Shown here: piece by piece, positions 22,243-34,170 of the stretch
Numbering within the stretch: position 1 is the first letter of the stretch
Layout: each line of letters opens with the position of its first letter
Origin: Turbatrix aceti
Lineage: Eukaryota; Nematoda; Chromadorea; Rhabditida; Panagrolaimidae
Reading direction: 5' to 3'
Assembly: GCA_963969345.1 (NCBI GenBank)
Contig: OZ017770.1
Coordinates: forward strand, 2,799,246 to 2,863,245
DNA length: 64,000 nucleotides
Notes under the pieces: model-generated
The model's database searches: none
What the model was told of the DNA's origin: nothing
Seen by the model: only the letters and a program-made list of their open reading frames with translations
Made by a program: the position numbers and the translations under genes

Positions 22243-24355
22243 ATGGGCTATGTGGACATTTCAAATCCAAAGGTTAGTTGTCTTTGGAGTAAGGTCGCTG
22301 CCAACCAACGACGCCGGCCTTTCAGATTACCAGTGTTACCTTTGTTGACCTTCATGGATCCGAAAAAAGCTTACTCGGCACTCTGCACGTCACTTCTTCT
22401 CATTTGATTTTCAAAGCCGATGGAGTGAAAGAAATATGGGTTAGTCGGCAATTACCAACATCATTATCGATTTGGCATTCATTCGTTTTTTGCAGAATGT
22501 CATTGGTCTAATAAGCTCAACTGAACGAATTGGCTTGGTGCCAGGGGGTTGCAAGATGGTCATAAAGTTCAAACACTTTCAAACCGTAACTTTGATCATT
22601 CCGACCGAAAAAGACTGCATTGAGTTGTGCAAGACGCTTAATTCGTGCATGCGAATCAGTGAGTTAATGCAGTTCACGCTTTTGTGCAGTTTTTATGTTT
22701 AAGATGACATCAGTGAGTGCTTTGCTTTTGGACGGCGCCGGGATCACTCCAAGAATCCGAATGACTTTTACCGCCTGAACTGGGCCGAAGAATTCAAGCG
22801 ACAAAATGTGAGCGATGCCTGGCGGTCCACGGATTTTAATTCCAAGTACGAGTACTGCGATACGTATCCGTCCATGCTCTGGGTGCCAAGTTCATCGTCC
22901 GTTCCAATGCTTATCGCGTCGGCGAAATTTCGAAGCAGAGGGCGGCTACCTGCTTTGACCTATTTTTATGAAAAGTCTGGAGCCACTCTCTGCCGTTGTT
23001 CACAGCCCCTCACTGGATTCAGTGGACGATGCACAGACGACGAGTCTCTGATGAATTTCATCCTCGCTGCGAATCCTACCAACCAGAATCTACTCTACCT
23101 CATCGATACTCGTCCAAAGGTGAATGCTATCGTTAACAAAGTCCAAGGCAAGGGCTACGAAGACGTGCGTTATTATCAGAACACTGTTTTCAAATTTTTT
23201 GATATTGAAAACATCCACGTCATGCGAAACAGCCAGAACAAATTGCTCGAGGGTTTGTTTATATGCAACGGGGCAGACTCGCAAAGTCAACGTTTTTTTT
23301 GCAGCTTGTACAAAGTACGCATCGATTAACGATTACCTCAAAGCAGTCGATAGCTCGGGATGGCTCAAGCATCTTCGCGGAATTCTGGAATGCTCCAAGT
23401 TCATTGCCGACGCCATGAGACAGGGCGTGTCCTGTGTCGTGCATTGCTCAGATGGATGGGATCGAACCGCGCAGACCGTATCGGTCGCCCAGATCTTGCT
23501 AGATCCATATTACCGCACAATCCGGGGCTTTGAAGTCAGTTTTAACAATACAAAACGAATTTTATACATCCTAATCCTTTTTCAGGTTTTGATCGAAAAG
23601 GACTGGCTCGGATTTGGTCACAAGTTCGACGACCGATGTGGCCATGTTTACTCTGCCACCGAGGACGTGTCCAAGGAAGTATCGCCTATTTTCACGCAGT
23701 TTCTCGACGTTGTTCACCAACTCATGGTTCAGAAGCCAACTGATTTTGAATTTAACGACCGCTTCTTGGCGGAACTCAACGAACACGCTTATTCCTGCGT
23801 CTACGGAACCCTGATTGGTAATAACGAAAAGCAACGCACGGAACTACGGGTAGCACATCGAACTGACTCTCTATGGGATTATTTTGAGGCTAACGTCGAT
23901 GATTACAAAAATCCCTTCTTCATTCCACATCGCAAAGAATTGCAAAACGTGTCATTACAGTCCTTTGCTTTCAACGTGTGGTCAGAGCTGTACAATCGAT
24001 TTGATGTCAAGATTTTGCCCAAGGAAACTCTCAGTGAAAATATTGCAATGAAATTGGAGCACATCAAACTGCTCGAAAAAACTATAGAATCTCTTAACCA
24101 GGTTATTTTCACAAATTTGGAATTCATATTGTACTAAAAAAATTTTAGAACGAAAAATTGAAGTACAAATTGAATCCGGCATGGAAACCGCTTCTCAACA
24201 ACGACGTTTGTGCGTCCAAAGGTTGCAAACGAGAATTCAATTCCTTTTACGATGTCAAAAATCATTGCTACGCTTGCGGGGAAATCTTCTGTGCCCGTTG
24301 TATTAAGGACGAAAAACTTTGTGATTATTGTAGTCGAAATATGTTGGCGAATTAA
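22243..24355 (+). CDS. mtm-6: Myotubularin-related phosphatase, MTMR6/7/8 group, with C-terminal FYVE-like zinc cluster
   Basis: Seven exons, 22243-22272, 22326-22439, 22496-22658, 22704-23252, 23305-23534, 23586-24101 and 24149-24355, give 602 residues. An N-terminal PH-GRAM domain (VTSSHLIFKADGVKEIW...IGLVPGGCKMVIKFK) is followed by the myotubularin catalytic domain (NDFYRLNW...TYFYEKSGATLCRCSQP), with the active-site CX5R in HCSDGWDRT. The intact Cys and Arg and both Asp predict an active enzyme that removes the 3-phosphate of PI3P and PI(3,5)P2 on endosomes. A coiled-coil segment follows, then a zinc-binding end with CASKGC, NHCYACGEIFCARC and CDYC. The RHHC core of true FYVE domains is replaced by KNHC, so PI3P binding is doubtful. 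Confidence 0.95.
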
Positions 24356-24370
24356 GTTAAAATTTTATTA

Positions 24371-24376
24371 AATAAA
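24371..24376 (+). other. Poly(A) signal AATAAA of the myotubularin gene
   Basis: AATAAA begins 16 bp past the stop codon, so the 3' UTR is very short. Confidence 0.5.
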
Positions 24377-24478
24377 GTCGTTTCCCATGACGGAGATTCG
24401 AGGAAGTAAAAAAAAGGAAGTCAGAAAAAAATTCTCGCTAGACTCGGCAACTCAAGGCAATCTACACAAAGTTCCATA

Positions 24479-24847
24479 CTAGTTAACAAACACAAGAAAA
24501 ACAAGAAAAAAGCAATTCCCAATTACCCGTTTTGTTTTTGAACGTTCGTCTAAATAATGCTCCTGGTATATTTGAAAAGCCTTGTACAACTTGGACGCGC
24601 ATACGACAGTGGCGTGCTTGGTGCTGTTTTGTGCATACGGGGCTGCTTGCGTGCCGAGGGTTTGTCCGTCCAATTTTTGATACGCACATCGGACGATGCG
24701 CTGGAAGCCGCGTGTGCAAAATGTCGATAACAGCTGAATTGCATTGACTGCGCTCCATCGACTTGTCGTATGAGCGCTGTGTCTTCGATATATACTTGGG
24801 ACAATGTTTAGGATATTTCTTACCCTATTTTTTGCGTGTAATTGCAT
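24479..24847 (-). CDS. Uncertain ORF between myotubularin and the PPTC7-like gene
   Basis: A 122-codon minus-strand frame occupies the 555-bp spacer between two plus-strand genes. It contains FCTRGFQRIVRCAYQKL and KLYKAFQIYQEHYL, which look mildly protein-like, but the other minus frames here are equally open. A GTAATT donor falls near the 3' end. It may be a chance frame or a small antisense gene; no family recognised. Confidence 0.2.
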   Translation of the reverse strand: MQLHAKNRVRNILNIVPSIYRRHSAHTTSRWSAVNAIQLLSTFCTRGFQRIVRCAYQKLDGQTLGTQAAPYAQNSTKHATVVCASKLYKAFQIYQEHYLDERSKTKRVIGNCFFLVFLVFVN

Positions 24848-24910
24848 TCGGTGTTATATTTTTGCTTATTATTTACGCATTTCAGGGTATGCCATATTAG
24901 AAACGTTCGG

Positions 24911-26033
24911 ATGCTCGCTTTTACGTCCCGACACCTCGGACGCATCGTCGTTCAGTCAGCGTTCGTCAAAGAACTTGGGTCACGACTTGTGAATTCGAGT
25001 ACCGGAAAAACCGGACAGTTCTGCGCCGTCGTAGCGGCTAGTTGCCTTAGCACCGAAGCATCGGGGCCCCAGCCAGCAGCGTCCCAGAAAGTCAATGCGA
25101 CTTGCTGTGGTTTTGCAAAAGATTTAATCGGTGGACCATCGTGTGTCCTTGATCACGGAGTGTTCGGCGAGGATGCCTGCTTTATCACATGCTATCAGAA
25201 CACTCATGTTGCCGGTATGTTATTTTGGGACTTTGAAGCAACTAAATGACTGTTATAAACATGTTTCAGGCGTGGCAGATGGTGTCGGTGGCTGGCGAAA
25301 GTATGGTATCGATCCTTCCGAATTTTCGTCTCGCCTCATGAAGTGTTGTGCTGATATTGTGAAATCCGGAGAGTTCGAACCGACACGACCTGATTTAATA
25401 ATGAAACAAGCATTTACTAATCTTTCGCAATCGCCTCGACCCATTGGGTTGGTTTTTGTTCGATTCTGTCCATCTGACATCCTTTTTTTTCTTTTTAGAT
25501 CATCCACAGCGTGTTTGGTCGTTGTGCATCAGAACACTTTGTATACTGCAAACTTGGGAGATTCAGGATTTCTTATTTATCGTAAAGGTCAGATTATTCA
25601 CAAGTCCCAAGAACAAACGCATTACTTCAACGCTCCTTTTCAATTAACCTTGCTGCCTGAACAAATTGGTAAGATTTATTGTCATTTTTTGTTCACACTG
25701 TACGATTCTATTTTAGACCAAACGGGATTCATCAAGGACACTCCAGAAAAATCTGACACCCTCAATGTTGCTCTTGAGACTGGTGACGTAGTGCTCCTTG
25801 CAACCGACGGTTTGTGGGACAATGTTCCAGACAACGTCATTGCCGAGTCGCTTCATGACATCAATTCTGAAAACGTACAGATGGTATGCAACCGAGTTGC
25901 GTTGATTGCTCGCCGATTATCCCATGACAACAAGCACAAGTCGCCATTTGCAGTCAAAGCGGGTCAGTATGGAATTCCGGCAACTGGCGGTAAACCCGAC
26001 GACATCACGCTCGTTTTGCTATACATTAGTTAA
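24911..26033 (+). CDS. PPTC7: PP2C-family protein phosphatase, PPTC7 type (mitochondrial)
   Basis: Four exons, 24911-25214, 25270-25447, 25499-25668 and 25717-26033, give 322 residues, close to human PPTC7. Metal-binding motifs are intact: GVADGVGGWRKYG, ANLGDSGFLIYR, LLATDGLWDN and GGKPDDIT. The N-terminus is basic and Ser/Arg-rich without acidic residues (MLAFTSRHLGRIVVQSAFVK), as expected of a mitochondrial presequence. The enzyme dephosphorylates mitochondrial proteins and is linked to coenzyme Q synthesis and control of BNIP3/NIX mitophagy. An AG acceptor (CATTTCAG|GG) lies 25 bp upstream of the ATG, suiting trans-splicing. Confidence 0.93.
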
Positions 26034-26344
26034 GGTTTTTGGTTTTTATGTTGTTTAGTGAAGATTCTGATAGCGTTATGATGCGGGTGTGGTTGCACAT
26101 TTTTTTTCGTCTTTAGTACTCTCTTCCAAGATCCGATGAGTGCAACTGCAACTTTTTTTCTGCTCTCTAAAGTTGCAAACGGATGATTACTAGTGCCCCG
26201 GCAAGTTTGTTGTTACCCAATTTGTTGTTCTACTTTGCCAAGTAACGCCTAAGGATCGATCTGCTACTGATCTTCTGTACCCTCTTCTTTTCTGTCTTGC
26301 GTCCTAGCCTAGCCAATACTATTTTGATGTTTGTTTTTTGTTGA

Positions 26345-26350
26345 AATAAA
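26345..26350 (+). other. Poly(A) signal AATAAA of the PPTC7-like gene
   Basis: AATAAA lies about 310 bp past the PPTC7-like stop codon and about 100 bp before the J-protein start. Confidence 0.45.
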
Positions 26351-26446
26351 AAAGTTATACACAAAATAAACGGACAGTTAACAACAAACAAATGTTTGAT
26401 CAGTTGTCATACTTATGTCCTGATGAGGTGATTAAAGTATGAATGA

Positions 26447-27313
26447 ATGCGCGTTATTGGAGGCATGCGATTGTCAAGCAGGCTGTCAGAGGTGGGACTT
26501 CTTTGTCGGCAGTATTCGACGGCTACCAGTGGCAACAGGCATGACCACTACGCGACACTCGGTCTCCACCGTGACGCAACAACCAAGGAGATAAAAGCAG
26601 CATTTTACAAACTCTCAAAGAAGTACCACCCTGACACCAATCCAGATGACCCTGCCAAGGCGGCAGACCAGTTTCAAAAGGTGAGATTGATGTCTTAGAT
26701 TAGGCAGGTTGAAGTTGTGTGTCTCTTTCATTCAGATAGCAGCAGCCTACGAAGTGCTTGGAACCCAGGACAACAGACGCGCGTACGACGCAACTCTGAA
26801 GCCTAGATTTGACGGCCGAGGCCATCCGACTGGCCACCACCCGGGTCCTACACACGCTTCGGAGCCCATTCACAGACAGCGTCAATACACCGACATCGAC
26901 ATTGACTACAAAGATTTTGCACACTTCCAGCGTACCAATCGGTATTATGTTTTTTTTCGGATGCAAAAAAATATCTTTTGGATTTGTTTAGACGACGCAA
27001 GGCCTATCACGATCACTGGCAGATGCCAGACGAATTTTATACGAAATTTGCTAGCGAGAAAAAAGGCCACGCTGGCGGCTACGCGATGTACAGCGACTCG
27101 CGTGCTGCCCAGCGAGAAGCCGAAGAGCGAAGGCTTCACGAGGAACTGGAAGCAATGAAGTATAAACAACAGCATCCCCTTCCAACGTTCGAACAATTGC
27201 TTCAACAGCAGGAACTCTCCAAAAAGGAACGCAACCGGAAAGCTATGTCTGTCGGATTCGGTGTTATTGCCATCGCGTTTATTGTTACGATGGCTAGTAT
27301 GTTTCGAAGGTAA
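26447..27313 (+). CDS. J-domain protein with C-terminal membrane anchor (DNAJC4-like)
   Basis: Three exons, 26447-26680, 26736-26941 and 26992-27313, give 253 residues. The J domain spans about residues 33-95: [20 protein letters not shown], the HPD tripeptide in [20 protein letters not shown], and [18 protein letters not shown] stimulates Hsp70 ATPase activity. The middle is His/Gly- and Arg-rich. A Glu/Lys-rich helix ([16 protein letters not shown]) is followed by a single C-terminal transmembrane segment, [18 protein letters not shown], ending in RR. The basic, Ser-rich N-terminus ([19 protein letters not shown]) resembles a mitochondrial presequence. Architecture and size suit metazoan DNAJC4 (C. 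elegans DNJ-4), but this is by layout, not by a unique motif. Confidence 0.85.
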
Positions 27314-27714
27314 ATATGGTATCCATGAGTGCTTTAGGGTAAAAATAAAGACTGTCATGATAATTGCTAGTGGAACGCAGGAAAAAAATGCATTAACGAC
27401 GGGAAAGCAGTTTTTTTGTTGTGAAAAACAAAATTCCTCAACGCGTCAAAAATAGGATTCTATACTCATTTACAACCCTTAAAAAACACCTTTGTTATTT
27501 TCATTCCATTCGTGGTGGAAAACTTGAATGTACGAGAAAGAAACGATAGTTTCAACTGCTAATGAATATGAAAAAGAGATGCGGAATGTGTAACAAAAAA
27601 AATTGAACATGTCACATTTAGCCAAGCCATCAATTTTATGACAATCGCATCTCTTTTTCACACACAGCTCTTTTTTATATCGAACACGTTGTCTGTTGCG
27701 TTGGTCGTCCATCT

Positions 27715-28763
27715 ATGGCCATGGAAGACGGCTTCAAGTATCCTTGGCCGTTTCCAAAGCAAGCTTCGCGATGGTATACGTTGAAGTCACGGATAACCAT
27801 GACGGCTGTCTATATCTGTGCTAAGTTCATGTTCACCGGTTCGTCTTTATTTTCATCGCTTTGTACGTTGAATTTTGTAAGCTTTTTTACAGGGTGCAAT
27901 AAATTAATTGTTAGAAATAGAGAGACCTTTCTACGACTTCTCGATGACAAGTCGCGACCCCTACTTACCTATTCGAATCATCGCTGCAACATCGACGACC
28001 CTCTTGTTTGGGGTGAGTTTTTGTCTATTTTTGCTTTAAAAACATCATTTTTCTTGGAGCAATTAAAGTTGACGTCGTTTTGCCGTCACAGTCTCGGGGT
28101 TCAGCAAACGTGACCACTGAGTATTGATTCTTGGGCGAACGGTAGTTAAAATCGCACGTTGAAAATTTTATTTTTCAGCCATCATTCCAGCCGATGTCTT
28201 CTTCAAGAACATCGATCGCTTTCGGTACACTCCCACGGCTCACAACATCTGTTTTACCAATGCATTCTACACTGCGTAAGAACTTTGTTGTTGTTGTGTA
28301 GTCCTTTTATTGATGCTTTACCGTTTTTTATAGTCTGTTTTCCCTGGGACGCTGTGTTCCCGTGGTTCGTGGTGCTGGCGTGTTCCAGAAATGTGTCGAT
28401 TTCTGCATTGAGAAGTTGAACGAGAAGGCATGGGTTCACATGTATCCCGAAGGCAAGGTCGTGCTCCAAGACGAACCCATTCGTTTCAAGTGGGGCATCG
28501 GTCGCATCATCAACGAAACCAAAGAACCCCCTATTCTCCTGCCAATCTGGGTAAATGGCATGAATCAGGTCTGGCCGAACAAGTCTCCCTATTACCCCAA
28601 ATTCGGAAAGACTGTCGAAGTGATTATCGGGGATCCCATTGATTCTACAGATCTCATGTCCACCATCAAGGGTAAGACTGAAATCGAACGTCGCAAGGAG
28701 ATTACCGATATTACGCAAAGAACACTCTTTGACCTCGGTGGCTATCATGGCCTCAAGAAATAA
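27715..28763 (+). CDS. TAFAZZIN: Tafazzin, monolysocardiolipin transacylase
   Basis: Four exons, 27715-27838, 27893-28012, 28179-28275 and 28334-28763, give 256 residues. The acyltransferase HX4D motif is in TYSNHRCNIDDPLVWG (tafazzin pattern NHxSxxDDPxxWG). Further family blocks are FTNAFYTALFSLGRCVPVVRG, the glycerolipid motif MYPEGKV (usually FPEG), and KWGIGRIINE. The N-terminal WPFPKQASRWYTLKSRITM with the following hydrophobic segment is the membrane-association region. Tafazzin remodels cardiolipin on the inner mitochondrial membrane; human mutations cause Barth syndrome. It follows the J-protein gene by 400 bp on the same strand. Confidence 0.95.
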
Positions 28764-29787
28764 TTGAATAGGCTTCTTTTCGCTTCTTTCTATTGTTTAA
28801 ATTGTTGATTTTCTAGTAGAAGTTTTCTAAAAGGAAACTTTAATTTATTGCGTTTTTTTGTGATAGTGGTTTTTGTTAGTCGGAACAATAAATGCGCGAA
28901 AAAAGAGTTTTTTAATGCAAAAGAAGAAGATAAATCGTCGAATGCGGAAGGCAATGATTTCCGCTCTTTCGATAGCCAGTGGTAAATTTTTTTTCTCGGT
29001 TACAAATGGGTCAAAAACCTAGCGTTTAGGGGCTGCAATATTGTTTTTACATACTCTCTGCAAACCAGTCTGATGTGATAAAGCTTTTTTATACAGGTCT
29101 TTTTCTTACTACTTCAGATTTGTTTAACAAAAGCCGTTTAACGTGGTGGATTTTCACTTTTCATGTGAATGTTGTTAGATAGTTGCGATTCGATCTCGTA
29201 CATAAATTATTCATCTCTTGTCTGGACCCCTCAGAGCTTTAATCACCTATCAGACGTCGAAATAACCCGTTTCTGCTTTCATTGAGACACCTTGAACTAT
29301 GCGTGTCCTTGTCTGAAGTTGTTTCTGGGTAATTTTTGTTCCAGCAAGTGCCCTAAAACACAGCGCTTTGTGTTCTTTTTCGACTTGTCTTCAGCTTTGG
29401 TCGTCAATGTGGTTTCACTAAAAAAGAGTAGGTCCGTTACTTAGCTCAGACGATTGGTGAGTAACACTTAGTGGTTACCATTTTTTTAAACTTGCTTCTG
29501 TCATACGTCACATGTCTCAAGACCGCCCTTTTTTGATGCGTTTGTTGTCTTATTGCGTTTATACGTCGGCAGTCTTCTTGTTTATTTCCGATCGTGTCGG
29601 CAGAGTATTATATACGCTTTATAACCTACGGTGTACAAAAAAATGGACGTCGATATGATGGCCCCAAACTATAATATGTGTGTTACCAAGTTTTTTAACG
29701 CGAGACGTTTTGCAATTTTTTTACCCTTCCCGTGCATAAAGAACGATCAAACAAACTCGCGCGCTTTAGTAATTCCCAGACGTCGAC
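28764..29787. other. 1 kb spacer with poly(A) signal of tafazzin
   Basis: AATAAA lies at 28887-28892, 124 bp past the tafazzin stop. The rest is AT-rich and should contain the promoter of the PTR gene. A frame starting with ATG at 29643 has no supported continuation. Confidence 0.45.
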
Positions 29788-32700
29788 ATGAAAAGTGGTG
29801 AGGTCAAGGTGGTGAGCGTGAATTTTGGATGTCACATTCCCGATGGATCGTCTACCGAATCTTCGGATGCCGCGGCTTCGGATGTCACAGAGACGACGAC
29901 ATCGGGAAGATCTTCTGTTGCGACTTCCCGAAATGACGCAAATGAAACCGCCTTCATGAAATTAATGGATTGTTTTTTTCGGAAGGCAGGATTCTTCATT
30001 GCGGATCATGCGGGTTTTATTTTGACAGTAAGTCGTTTTCACTTGTCTGTTTGTTTTTTTAAGTGACGCCACTTAACCTTTCTGAACCCCATGGATTCCT
30101 CTATCAACCAGGAATTCATAGATTAGTACAATTCCCGGGCATTCAAAAGTTATGAGGCCGCGTCTTTTTTTGTTGGTGCAAAAACAAGCACTGTAGGCAA
30201 CCAATGTTACATCACATGGGTTTTTTTTCACTAACATAACTTATTTATTTTGATGGTACCCATTTGAACCGTATTGATTACCCATCTTGATTGGCAATGA
30301 ATGAAACCTAAACCGGAAATGCTTAAAAAAATATGACGTATCCCCAATGTTGCAGGTTGTGCTTCTCTTTACCGCTGTGACCTCTATAAAAATTCCGTTA
30401 ACAAAGCAAGAAGACGATCTTCGTTCTGGTTACACTCCCATCAATGCGCGATCCTATCACGAAGTTGCTCTCTATGAAGAATTCTATGCAAAGCAGTCGT
30501 CAGCACCCATTGCGTTGGTGGTATTCATACGGGCGAAGGACAACGGGACACTAACAAGGGTGGAACAACTTAACGAAACAGTCAATGTAATGGATCACAT
30601 TGGAAGCCAATTTACACTCGGTAACACAAGCCAAGTATTCTACCAATTTTGTTCTGATTTTTGCGAGTTTAATGAACCTCTTCGGCAGTATAGGGTAAAA
30701 TGATGTCAAAAATGCAGTGTTTACAACTAAATTACTTTCAGAACGGTTTTATCATTCAAAATACTGGCGGTTTCACAAAGGCAGAAGAGGATGGATCGTT
30801 GTTCGATGCTCGTTTCAATCTCTCGTTTCCCTTCATGTCAGTTATGGGAAACGAGCTCGATCTGAGTCCACTGTTCTTCGGCGTCGAAACCTTCCGCAAT
30901 GCCGATGAACAACGAGAAGCCAAGTTGACGACAAATGTAAAAAATCTGCCTTTGATTGTACTCCAATTCCGTGCCGATATTCCTCCACACGTCAGCAAGG
31001 AGGAAGTTGAAGAATGGGAGCGCAGCATATCTAATTATTACCACAAGTAAGTTGTCATCACCCTCCTCACGCCAATGACCTTGGGCATCGGAAATAATGA
31101 AAAACGCGTGCTTTCTCCTACGCACAGAGCACACACATTATGTGGGCAAGGAGTTAAAAAATACGCTTTTGAAAGGTCATCGCCTCCAGCGTGTGTTAAT
31201 GTTTTTTTATTCAATTACACTTAGTCTATCCGTTTTAAAGTGGTTTTCTTTTGATTTCATTTACACAGTTTTGTGCTCCTTGTAGCATACAAGGTAAAAA
31301 ATTACTATTTTTGAAATGTCATTATGCGCAATCCAGTTTTTAAACCCTCTCAAACAAAGACGGTTCAACTTAAAGATGACTCGTATTTTTGATAGATCAA
31401 AAAACATTGAATCAATTTTTATCGTTCCAGCAAGTATGATAACAAATATGTCAAGCCTCTGGTTATGTCAGTCACGTATGCGGGAGATGAGATTCTACGC
31501 AATGGCATGACACTCTTCCCTTACATATCACTGGGCTTCGCAATCCTCAGCACATTTTCCATCATCACTATCTGGATGAGCGCTTATTACTATGACCAGA
31601 TGTCGTATTACAAAATCATCATCGCAGTTTCTGGATGCATTTGCCCTATTCTCGCATGTTCGTCGGCTCTTGGTACACTCTTTTGGTTTGGATTCAGATA
31701 CGGTTCAATTCTGGCTGTTACACCGTTTTTGGTTATGGCGATTGGCGTCGATGATGCATTTCTCATGGTTCACGCGTGGCAACGAATTGTTGTTGAAAAA
31801 CGAGCTCAGAAGAGTCAGAACGTTCTTTATGGCGCCAGCGTGCGGGACCATATTTCTGCAATGGCCGCAGACGTCGGTCCTTCGGTATCAATCACGTCGG
31901 TAACCAACATCTTGGCTTTCATCGTTGGCGTGTACAGCCCGACACCTGAAATCAAACTCTTTTGTGTGGGAAATGCTGTTGCGATTCTCTTTGACTACAT
32001 TTATCAATTCATTCTTTTTGTTCCGGTGATGGTCATCGTCGCGCGATCGGAAATGAAAAAAGACGAAAAAAAACGGAAGACATCCCCCGAAAAATACACT
32101 CCAAGTGAATTCCGACTCAGCTTGCACAAGAATTTGAACTCCATGCTTTGGCATTACTGCAAGTGGACTGCTAACAACTGCACGATCATAATCACGTTGT
32201 TCATGCTTGTGGTTTACTGGTTTGTGTCCATTCGCGGCGCCCTGAGCATTAAAGCCAGCATTACACCCAACAAATTGTTCCTTGCTGACTCACTCGTAAA
32301 TACCGTGGGTTTTTTGCTGCTCTGATTGCAGGTTTTTTTACGAGTGGCAATTTCAGATGAACGATTTGAGGGATCAGTATATTCTTCCCGACTACACAGC
32401 CGTCAATGTCTTTGTCAACAACGTTGGCGAAATTTCCAACGCCACCAGACGAGAACGCATGCAACAATTAATTCAAGATTTTGAGAGTTTACCATTTTGC
32501 TTGGGCGCTGAATACACTCATTTCTGGATGCGCGATTTCGACAAATTCCTTAATACCACAATTGAAGATGAAGAATTCAACTTTGACTCACCCGGTACAG
32601 GAACTTTTAATTTCACGAAGAGTGAAATGGAGCAGTTTTTGTCATGGCCCGAATACCGTCATTGGAATGGATTTATGCGATTCGACAGCGAGGGGTAAGA

Positions 32701-33704
32701 TTCAACAACCCCTGAAAAAACAAACATTTTTTTATTGTTTATAGAAACATGGAAAAGTTTTTCGCCGTCGTTGCGTACAGCGGAAAGGAACTCATCGACT
32801 GGAACTTCCGGGGGTCATTGCTTAACCGTTTCCGTGCAACGGCAGACCAATTCGCCGATCTCGAAGCATGGGTTTTCGAAGACGATGCACAATTTCTAGA
32901 CCAAATTGAGACACTGATTCCGGTTACAATTTCATCCTCGTTTGCCACACTTATCTGCATGGCTATCGTATGCTTTGTTTTCATGTACAACGTCTTCACC
33001 GTCTTCGTAGCAACATCTTCTATCCTCTCCGTTTGCATCGGAGTATTTGGATTCCTTGCGATGTGGGGCATTGATCTCGATCCCATTTCAATGGCTACTA
33101 CCATTATGTCTATCGGTTTTTCTGTCGACTTTCCGGCACACGCCAGTTTCCACTACTTTAGGTAACCTTCCCGACATGTTGGCGCCGCTTGATTTTAAAT
33201 TTTTTATGTTTCAGAACAGGATGCGAGGAAGGCGGAAAACTGACCCCGGAAGAACGCGTTTTTCGTGTGCTCTCGGCTATCGGATTCCCGCTTTTCCAGT
33301 GCGGATTTTCCACCGTGTTCTTTGTCCTCTGCCTTCTCTGTGTACCTTCATACATGAGCGAGGTAAAATCCTAAATTTTATGGTCATAAAAATAATCACA
33401 ATGTTTTTTAGGTGTTTGTCAAAACTATGGTTCTCGTTATTGTGTTTGGTCTCATTCACGGTCTTTTCGTTATTCCGGTTGCGTTGTGCGCTTTTTCAAA
33501 ACTTAATGCCCTGTTTTGCAAACTTCCAAAGGTAAGTGTTTGTTTGTGTCACAAATTTTCACTCATCGTTTGCTACTTCAGTCAAAAAAGTCAACGTTGA
33601 AGTCACTCAGTAGCTCAAATTCTTTCAAAACAATTTTCACTGCCAAGAAGGTTCATACAACGGGTAAAAATGCTGAAAAGATTGCTGTAAATGGAAGTGC
33701 CTAA
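29788..33704 (+). CDS. Patched-related (PTR) RND-type membrane protein with sterol-sensing domain
   Basis: Nine exons: 29788-30027, 30356-30694, 30742-31046, 31431-32295, 32332-32694, 32745-33161, 33215-33362, 33412-33531 and 33582-33704, about 970 residues. A Ser/Thr-rich cytosolic N-terminus leads to TM1 at the exon 1/2 junction, a large lumenal loop, and a five-helix sterol-sensing domain with the signature AIGVDDAFLMVHAWQR. After a second lumenal loop comes a second RND half with GFSVDFPAHASFHYF, the nematode PTR signature in TM9-10, and a Lys/Ser-rich tail. Such proteins act in cuticle formation, moulting and lipid or sterol handling. Exons 4 and 5 join out of frame by one base at a T7 run (32333-32339); one T fewer restores continuity, so an indel or non-canonical splice is likely. 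The family is clear, the individual PTR member is not. Confidence 0.92.
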
Positions 33705-34170
33705 TCACGCTGTTTGTATACATGATTGTTTTTTTGTATGTTTTGTTACAAAATACAGTACAGCTTTGCTTTATGCGATGGATTGATGTGCAAAAAACAC
33801 TTATTTTATTATGGTGACTCACCCCACAAATAGCATGCAACGCTGTCAAGACAGATTAAGTTGCTCAAAGTTTACAAGTACCTTGCCACTCGAATGAGAT
33901 GTCCAACAGCCCAACAGACTGATCCTGTTCATATGTCCCTTTGAGTGCCATATGAATGCGCATTTCCGATCCGGTAAATGAGTAAACAACTAGGTTTATG
34001 CGAAAACATGCAGAAAACCAAGGAATATACAAAAACAAATAAACTTGAAAATAAAAATCCAATTCAGTATAGTAAATACTCCTGTTTTGGGTGATTCTTT
34101 TTGTCACAGGGCACAGACTGGAATTGCACGTTGAATGTTCGAAAGATGATGTTCTCTATTATCGGCAAGG
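33705..34170. other. Convergent 3' region between PTR gene and unc-5
   Basis: About 470 bp holding both 3' UTRs. No exon of either gene was found here. Confidence 0.5.
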
